The position numbers and the translations under genes were made by a program. Shown piece after piece: positions 56,773 through 64,000 of a DNA stretch of 64,000 bases. Source of the stretch: Grammothele lineata (lineage: Eukaryota > Basidiomycota > Agaricomycetes > Polyporales > Polyporaceae); contig NDFF03000236.1 in assembly GCA_002150815.3 (NCBI GenBank), forward strand, positions 55,149 through 119,148, in the 5' to 3' direction. A model generated the notes under the pieces. The model was not told where the DNA came from, ran no database searches, and saw only the letters and a program-made list of their open reading frames with translations. Within the stretch, counting starts at the first letter, position 1. Every line of letters begins with the position of its first letter.

Positions 56773-59298
56773 ATGCGCATGCAAGCCTTGTTCCTCCTTC
56801 TGGCACTATCCTTAGGTCGTACGTTGGCGAAGACGTGTAATCTGAAGCCGCTAGGCCATGGGAAGAGCGATGTATCTCAGGTAAGCAATTGCCCAGTATG
56901 ACGGGCTTGTAAGCCAATTAACCATATGCTCAGATAGAAGCTGCAATCGCTGAGTGCGGCCATGGCGGTACGACGGTGTTCGCGCCCGGCGAATACAATA
57001 TCACCAGGTATGCATGCACTTGAACTTACACGTTGTTTTATCATACTGACCTCGCCTACCAGGAAAATGGAGTGGAACCTCGCGAATGCGCGCGTGGACC
57101 TCCATGGCTGGCTCAACGTACGCCTGGCGCGTCCTCATCTCAGCCACCCATAGATGACGTCACCATTTTCCCCCGCAGTTCGTCTTCGACCTTCCGTTCT
57201 GGATGGACCCCGCGAATACCTTCCGCGTCATCTTCATTCAGTCCCAAGCGTCCTGGTTCGTCGTCACCGGCCACGACTTCACCATCGACGCGCACGGTAC
57301 TGGGGGGATCGTCGGGAACGGCCAACACTGGTGGTCGTGGTACGGCAATGCGACGCGCCTCGACGGCGATGGGCGGCCCGTGTCACTCACGCTCTCGCAC
57401 GCGACGCGCGCGGAGGTGCGCGGCTTCACCGTGCAGGGCCCGCCGTTCTGGTGTACCGCCATCGCGGACTCACAAGATGTCGTGTACGACGGATGGACGT
57501 GCATCGCGGAGAACGCGGACGAGACGTATTTCGGACAGAAGTGAGTTTCGTGGCGCTAGTTGTCTGATTGACTAACTACAAGCTTGTGCCGTTCGTATCT
57601 ACTATTACAGCATCGTTTGGAACACCGACGGTGCGTTTAGCATTCTATCGAGCCCCCTCAAAGCCTATGATACTCACGAGCTGATTTGCAGGGGTTGATA
57701 CATTCCGCTCGGACAACATAACGCTGCTCAACGTCGACGTAAGTCTCTTTCAAGTTTCGCGGACGCGTCCCCACCGGTCCCACGCGCGGTTCCTGGATAT
57801 TGCGAGTTCATTCTCCCGGTCCCTTTAGATCACATCCGGCGACGACTGTTTGGCCATCAAAGGAGTATGTGCACGTTTCCAGTCCCTCGGCGCCCGCGGT
57901 GGCGGGTCCGATCTTCCGAGCCTCCGAGCCGGAACCCGATTGACGCCTGCTAACGCCCTCTCCGCGGCCTTCTTGGGCTGTGGCCACAGAACTCGACGAA
58001 CGTCTTCGCGCAGAACGTCACCTGCCGCGGGGGAGAGGGCGTGGCATTTGGGTCACTGGGCCAGTATGCCGATCTGGTGAGTGTCTATGCGCTTATCTCG
58101 CGCGCAACGCTTCGGACGCGCAGCACACGGCGACGCCGCGCTGGAATTTGTATTTCGAGTGTCAGATGGGCTGACGCGACCGTGCAGCCAGACCTCGTCC
58201 AGAACGTCGTTGTGGACAATCTGACCGTAAGCAGCCCGTTCCGCCAAGGACAGGGCGGTTGCTATACCCATCGAGTTGTGCTTCTGGTGTAGCTCGTGCG
58301 GCCGGACCCGCAGGTCCAGCCTTTGATGCAACATGGGGTGAGAGCGTCGTCGGTCATCTTCCGGAAGCTGGGAAGGTTTAATGGAGTCTCGTCTTGCGGG
58401 CGGACAGGTGTACTTCAAATCCTGGACGGGGACGAGGATCGGCTTCCCACCGACTGGGGGAGGGGCAGGCGGAGGTGAGCACACGATGAGACGCGGTCAT
58501 TGCACGACATAGACGGCAGGTCTCCCAGGCCGGGTGTCGAATGTGATCGTCCGCAACGTCCATCTCGACGAAGTGGCGACACCTGTCCAGATACTGCAGA
58601 ATAACCTCGGCCATCCGTGAGTACCGTCTATCTTTGTCGTGCCGTCGTGCGCAGCGCTACGCAGCGTCGAAGCAGGCTGGCGATATTAATGAGCGAGCGT
58701 ACTAAAAATGACGAGCAACGCGCCTCGCTGACACTGCCTGGCTGTTAGTGTGAGTGGCACCGGTAGATGGAATGGACATTGACGCAGACGTCCTGCGACT
58801 TATGCTATGCTGCAATGTCGACGCGCGTTTGACGTGGGATCCTGCCGTGCATCACAATGACGATCATTCTTCCAGGGGAGACGCACCTTCGAAGCTTCAG
58901 TTCACCAACCTCACGTTCGAGCACTGGAGCGGGAGTGCTCAGACGTCCACAGGTAAGCGTGTGCAATATGCGCAGCTCTGCGATCTGTTATAAAGACGGT
59001 GTCGGTCTGATGATGATCATCCATGCCCCACAGTCGTTGATCTAGGATGCAGCGCCGCGGCGCCATGTACAGATATCACGTTTGTGGACGTGAATGTGAC
59101 GGTGCCGGGCGGCGGCACGCCGTCGTACAGCTGCGTGAACGCGGCAAACGTGTCTGGATTATCGGGCGGTGAGTGGCAGCAGTCACGTATTGTCATGGGC
59201 CCGTCGCCATACATTGCTGTTTCTAACTGCGACGCCCACGCTTATATATACCATGGCGATCGTCATCGTGGCGCGGAGACCGAAAAGGCTGCAAGTGA
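56773..59298 (+). CDS. Secreted GH28 exo-polygalacturonase-like protein
   Basis: A secreted pectin-degrading type protein of glycoside hydrolase family 28 (right-handed beta helix). The signal peptide is MRMQALFLLLALSLGRTLA. At least ten exons follow. Recognised blocks: TTVFAPGEYNITR, WNLANARVDLHGWLN, FDLPFWMDPANTFRVIF, GTGGIVGNGQHWWSW, then IVWNTDG joined to VDTFRSDNITLLNVD (catalytic NTD), TSGDDCLAIKG (catalytic DD), CRGGEGVAFGSLGQYADL, GVYFKSWTGTRIGFPPTGGG and SNVIVRNVHLDEVATPVQI. The third catalytic motif normally has His (GHG); here it is Glu (GEG). Near the end TDITFVDVNVTVPGGG and SCVNAANVSGLSG are clear up to about 59168. The last exon is not resolved: I give the stop at 59296-59298 (acceptor after GCGGAG), but read-through to 59449 or a more distant exon near 59.46-59.53 kb is possible. 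Confidence 0.82.
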
Positions 59299-59971
59299 GC
59301 TGCAAGGACCGCGGGCGGCGAGAAATGATTACAAGGGGGCTAGGAGACGGAGAAGGACGATAAAGATAGCTGGGGAATGCCGGGAAAGCATGTCGCGAGG
59401 TAGACGTTCTAAGGAGAGCACAGAGTGGCTTTTTATCAAAGATGTTTGATGCCCCGCCGCAGCAGTGCGTCGAGGTGGACGGGCCTCGGCCGGCAGGCGG
59501 TCGCAAGGGTGTTGATGCGAGCGTGACGGTGTGATGTGGCCCTGGCGTTGCGGGCGGGGCAGAGGGGGATGGGGAGGACGTGGACGGCGAGCGCGAGGGC
59601 TGCTGTCGTACTTCTAGTAGTAAGTACATGGACGACAGACGGCGGCGGGGAGAAGGAATGATATGAGAAAGGCGGAGCCGTGATGAGGCCGGGGACGGAC
59701 GAGGCTCAGCGACGCAGGCGGCGCCCATGGCAACGGGCGGGAGACGCCGCCGGCCGTCGCACACGCGCCGGGAGGGCAACGGAGGGCGAGCCGTGCGGAA
59801 ATCACAAAACAAGCTCGCCTCCGCCCACGTCGACCTCTGCACTCCCTTTCTTTCTTCTTCCCCTCACCCGTCCTTGTCCTTCCTTGCAGGCCGGCCCTCA
59901 CACTGCGCAGGACGTCGATTTCGCTCGTGAACTGACCAGACCGACCCCCTCACGCCCGCACAGGCAGCACC
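59299..59971. other. Intergenic region upstream of NoxB
   Basis: About 670 bases, or less if the GH28 gene extends further. The last 150 bases are C/T-rich, the usual basidiomycete promoter pattern of a strongly expressed gene. Confidence 0.5.
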
Positions 59972-62126
59972 ATGCCCTTCAGCAATCCCCTCAGGCGGCA
60001 GTCCGCCATGGACTTTTCCGACGGCAAGATCCCCTCCCTCGAGCAGCACCCCGACATCGTCATCAACGGCACCCAGCCCTCCCACCTCCAGCGCAACAAG
60101 ACCGAGCGCCGCCGTCTTCAGGGCCTCCAGCGCACCAACACTAACAACTCTGCCCCCGTGGGCCCATACGTGCCCCGCACGACCATGGAGAAGTACCGGC
60201 ACTGGATGATCAACGAAGGTGGTCGCCGCCTCTTCTTCTTCACCTTCCTCTTCCTTCACTGTCTGGTCATCGCCTTCGGCTTCATGCACTACCAGCTCAA
60301 GGACAGCTCCGTCACCGCCCGCGCGACTTTCGGTATCACCTTCCGTAAGTGCCTTGACGACCTCATACACGCCCACATTCATTACCGAATTTAACCTTGT
60401 CTCCGCGTGCGCATTCCAGCGGTCGCCCGTACGGCTGCGCTCGTCCTCCATGTCGATGTGGCCTTCATCCTTCTCCCGGTTTGCCGTAACTTCATCTCGC
60501 TCCTCCGCAAGACGCCCCTCAACTCGTTCATTCCCTTCGATAAGAACATTACGTTCCACAAGGCTGTCGCCTGGTCTATCGTCGTCTTCTCCATTATCCA
60601 CATTATGGCGCATATGGTCAACTTCACCGAGCTTGCCATGATTGACCCGGATGCGAAGACGACTGGCCAGAAGGTGTTTGCGTTCGTTGCGGCCAACTTT
60701 ATCACCGGCCCTGGTGCGACTGGCTGGATCATGACGGCCGCCCTCGGTATCATGGTCTGGTTCGCGATTGAGAAGCGCCGCCGTGCCCACTTCGAGTGGT
60801 TCTGGTACACCCACCACCTCTTCATCGTCTTCTTCATCAACTGGCAGCTTCACGGCATGTTCTGCATGATCAAGCCTGACCGCCCGCCTTACTGCTCGTA
60901 CAACACCATCGGTGTCTTCTGGGTGAGTCGCTCTGAGCTTTTGCACAGCCGAAGCGGGCGGCGTCTAACGGGTCGGTGTAGCGCTACTGGCTTGTCGGCG
61001 GTGTCATCTGGATCTACGAGCGTATCCTTCGTGAAGTCCGCTCCCGCCACCGCACCTATATCTCCAAGGTCATCCAGCACCCGTCGAACGTCATGGAGCT
61101 CCAGATCAAGAAGGAGAAGACGACCACCCAGGCCGGCCAGTACATCTTCCTGTGCTGCCCTGAGATCTCCTACTTCCAGTGGCACCCCTTCACCCTCACC
61201 AGGTACGCTCATTTAACGAGAAGTATCGCATGTGTGTCCTGATCGAAGCACAGTGCCCCTGAGGAAGACTACATCTCCGTCCACATTCGTGTCGTCGGTG
61301 ACTTCACGGGTGCGCTCGCTAAGGCTGTCGGCTGTGACTTCGAGAGGAAGGGTAAGGGCGAGAAGGACGCTGGCGGCAAGGTCGTCGGCACCGCCGCTAA
61401 CCCCCCGGTTAACCGCGTGCTCCCGCGTGTCATGGTTGACGGTCCCTTCGGCTCCGCGTCCGAGGACTTCTTGAACTACGAGACTGTCCTCCTCGTCGGC
61501 GCCGGTATCGGTGTCACGCCGTTCGCGTCGATCCTGAAGTCGATTTGGTACCGCATGAACAACTTCAACAACTCGAAGCCGACGCGCCTCTCCAAGGTCT
61601 ACTTCACCTGGGTCATCCGTGACTTCGGCTCGGCTGAGTGGTTCCACTCGCTGCTGCACGCGATCGAGGAGCAGGACACGCAGAACCGGATCGAAATCAA
61701 CATCTATCTCACGGCGAAGATCAAGGAGGAGGACATGAACAACATTATCGTCCAGGACGTCGGCGCCGAAAAGGACGCCATCACTTCGCTGCGCGCGCCG
61801 ACGCACTTCGGTCGCCCGAACTGGGACCGCGTGTTCAGCTCCATCGCGGAGAAGCACCCCGAAACCGACGTCGGTGTCTTCTTCTGTGGTCCCGCCGTGC
61901 TCTCGCGCCAGCTTCACACCATGTCCAACAAGTACTCCTCGCCCAAGGGTACCAAGTTCTTCTTCGGCAAGGGTGAGTACTCCTTATGTTTCATGTGTAG
62001 CGCCATGCGCCTCTTCCTGCTCGCGTGTAGTCAGGAGCCGAGCCTCCACCGTTCGCTCCTTCGTCCACTGTTCGGTTCCGTGGCTGCGAGCGCTTACTGA
62101 TGCCATCTTTTGCAGAGAACTTCTAA
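59972..62126 (+). CDS. noxB: NADPH oxidase, B type
   Basis: A membrane flavocytochrome that passes electrons from NADPH through FAD and two hemes to oxygen, producing superoxide for differentiation and signalling. The N-terminal polar part of about 75 residues precedes INEGGRRLFFFTFLFLHCLV, the NoxB-type entry to helix 1; NoxA starts almost directly with its first helix. Heme-ligand histidines are in ITFHKAVAWS, IIHIMAH, WYTHHLFIVFF and LHGMFC. FAD binding is HPFTLT after the YIFLCCPEISYFQW strand; NADPH binding is GAGIGVTPFASILKSIWY and VGVFFCGPAVLS. There are no EF-hands. Five exons: the last encodes only ENF plus the stop (62124-62126), completing the usual KFFFGKENF end. About 600 residues, open throughout. 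Confidence 0.93.
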
Positions 62127-63640
62127 ACGCCGCGCGCCTCGCATTGGCGGAGGAGGAAGCCGGTCGCCCTCGTCGTCGCTGCTGTTGTCGTGTTACAGGA
62201 CTGTATGATCTAGTCGCTGCTGCTGCTCCATCTACCCTACCCTTGCCCCCTCGTTCTCTCCTTGTTTTCGCACTGCTTGCTATACTGCTGCCCGTCGGAA
62301 TCCACGGTGTCGGTCGGCTCGCCCGCTCATGCGCCAGTCGCGTCCTTTCGTTCGTCCATCCCGCGGTTCCCCGGTTGCCCTCTCTCTCTACGTACTACTT
62401 ATTGTTCTATATACTGTGCGTCCGTTGTACACAACCCTGCAATGGCACGCGCTTGGGAGTCAAGCGCACGACGCGTGCAGTGTGATCGGTGTCAGTGAAT
62501 CTGCTTCAGAACAACGCACCGTCTTGGAGCTCGCCCGAGCTGGCCTGTCCACCTACCAGCAACCCGTCGTGTTTCAGCTGCTGTCTGCTTCTAGCACCTT
62601 TCCGCCGGCTTCTTGGCGCGTGGACGTCGGGCGGGGAAGCCACTATAGCTGAGTTCTGTCCAGGCTCACTCGGTGGATCTGCAGCCTGCGAGGAAGCCGT
62701 CGCGGCTACAGTGGTAGCGATCGCGGGACGAAGGTACGGCGGTTGCACGGCGAGGTCCAAGACACCGCCGCGACCCCAGTACACACTGGCCCGCGTCCCG
62801 CGACATGTACGGCGAACTGGTATGTAACGAGTACGTGTGCCAGACGGACCGCCGCGCTCCTGGGCCCCGGGGACGCCGCGGCGTCGCAGCGAGCCCGAGG
62901 AGGAAAGCAAGCAGCACTGCTCGGTGCGCATTCATGAGATCTGTGTCCGCCCCTCCGCCGGTGGCCGACTCGCGCACGGCGCGCGACACGCAGCCTCAGA
63001 AGCTGGCAGGATCCAGTTGCCCAGATCAGCTGAGCCCCTCTGTCCGCCGTCCTCGGGCTTCGGACGATCTCTTGCGTCGGGCTGCTTACTTGAAGCCAAG
63101 CTTCTGCGCGCGTCGGCCGCACTCTAAGTATTAGCTCAAAGCTCGGAGCGCGGGCGCGGCGCACGTCAGCTGCCGGGATGCGAGTGCTGGTACTGTACTG
63201 TATGTATGCACTGCGTCGGCTAGCGAGCTCGAGCATCCTACCCGCGACTGTACCCGCGGCCGGTCGCGCCGGCCTTGCACCGCACGTCCTCCCAGCTACA
63301 CTAACACCAGAAAGAAGGGGTCCATTGAGGGTGCGCTTCGACGTCCTCGCGCGGCTTCGCCCATACAAACATCCAGCGGCCACACGTCGAAGATGCCCGC
63401 AGGCGCGGCCTGGATCTGGCGCGGGGCCGCGCCTAGATACGCAGCCTAGATCCTGGAGGCCGCACGCACTGCACTCTCCGCCCGCGTCCGCCGGCGCTGC
63501 CAGCGCCGCCGCGCGGGCCCAAGCAGGGGGCGCGGGAGCACGCGAATTTGGGGCAGTGGGGCGTCCGCCTTCGCTGGGGCCCCTACAGTTGCGGACAATC
63601 AAAGTCGACAAATCTCATATTGAGCGAAATCGAATTATTT
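62127..63640. other. GC-rich non-coding region downstream of noxB
   Basis: About 1.5 kb. ORFs of up to 301 codons occur on the minus strand and 154 on the plus strand, overlapping each other in the same GC-rich DNA. They lack domains, start context and splice sites, so none is called. The first 300 bases are pyrimidine-rich noxB 3' flank. Confidence 0.55.
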
Positions 63641-64000
63641 AGGGGTGGCTGATGATCAGAAAAGGGTCAGAGAGGTCCAAAGAGTCCAAAAAACGCACTC
63701 CGAAGTTTTTCCCACGAGGTTTTTGGGCACGCCAAAATTTTGGCCATTTTCAACGCCTCTCTCGCGGCCAAGCGCTCGTCGAGCGCCCGCAGGTGGGGTG
63801 AGAATTGGGCGCTTCTATCCCTCGGCGACGCATGACATAAGCGGCCTATAGGCGAGAGAGAACCTTCGTCTCGCTATCGAGCACCTCAGCTGCCTCTCCC
63901 CACCCAATTCTCCATCGTGGATGCCGCGGGGGCCGAGCTCGTTTCATACGCGCTGTGTTGCATGTGTATCGATCACTGATTTCGACTGAATTAGTAGTGG
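63641..64000. mobile_element. Possible terminus of a mobile element (cut by window edge)
   Basis: At about 63641 the composition changes sharply: AGGGGTGGCTGATGATCAG begins a stretch rich in A/G runs and then T runs, with a self-complementary GCCAAAATTTTGGC near 63733. Such an abrupt start with a G-rich tip is seen at ends of DNA transposons in Agaricomycetes. No transposase is visible and the other end is outside the window, so this stays tentative. Confidence 0.25.

Noticed and set aside
56425..56784. 119-codon minus-strand ORF with acidic tail
   Set aside because: Overlaps the GH28 start and promoter and matches no family; kept only as a remark in the intergenic entry.
59864..61917. Long minus-strand ORFs antisense to noxB
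   Set aside because: Mirror images of the biased codon use of noxB; the plus strand has all the conserved motifs.
62706..63611. 301-codon minus-strand ORF downstream of noxB
   Set aside because: Overlaps other long ORFs on both strands in GC-rich DNA; Arg/Ala/Pro-rich, no domain, no splice structure.

Overview
This is genomic DNA from a filamentous basidiomycete, most probably a wood- or litter-decaying member of the Agaricomycetes. Genes are dense and split by many short GT-AG introns, mostly about 50-65 nt. The families fit that placement: DUF6533 membrane proteins, tandem P450s, a CFEM protein, a GT69/CAP59-type mannosyltransferase, a HET-domain protein, a GH28 pectinase and a B-type NADPH oxidase. 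No bacterial, viral or organellar sequence was recognised. Most genes must be assembled from several exons; outer limits given here are start to stop codon, and internal exon limits are read by eye.

Left part (1-21 kb). A secondary-metabolism or detoxification-like neighbourhood holds four related P450 genes: one on the plus strand (1979-4125) and three in a minus-strand array (12132-20051). Two plus-strand multispanning membrane proteins lie between the first P450 and the array: a DUF6533 protein (5138-6956) and a basidiomycete-type polytopic protein with a long proline-rich tail (8196-11210). A decayed 3' exon of a second DUF6533 gene lies at 1123-1258. No polyketide synthase, NRPS, terpene cyclase, transporter or pathway transcription factor is visible.

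Middle part (21-47 kb). Housekeeping and cell-surface genes: the splicing factor ISY1, a histidine acid phosphatase, a CCC1/VIT-type metal transporter, a small tetraspan-like protein, a CFEM GPI-type protein, ribosomal protein eL31, a divergent pair made of a CAP59-like mannosyltransferase and a membrane-anchored SGNH hydrolase, a cyclophilin with an unusual insertion, a second histidine acid phosphatase and a DHHC palmitoyltransferase. Three tRNA-Ala genes (one TGC, two identical CGC) are interspersed. The 3' ends of the second phosphatase and of the palmitoyltransferase have been duplicated together in tandem, leaving two dead gene tails between the intact genes.

Right part (47-64 kb). COP9 signalosome subunit 1, a HET-domain protein, a disordered orphan protein, two small minus-strand proteins that both look like single SIN3-type PAH modules, a secreted GH28 exo-polygalacturonase-like protein with a changed catalytic motif, and NoxB. 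The last 360 bases carry a change in composition that may be the end of a mobile element.

The least explained items are the two PAH-like mini-proteins, the duplicated convergent gene tails, the GH28 with Glu where the family has His, and the cyclophilin split by an insertion. I found no complete, clearly new multi-gene system; the P450/membrane-protein neighbourhood is the nearest candidate.
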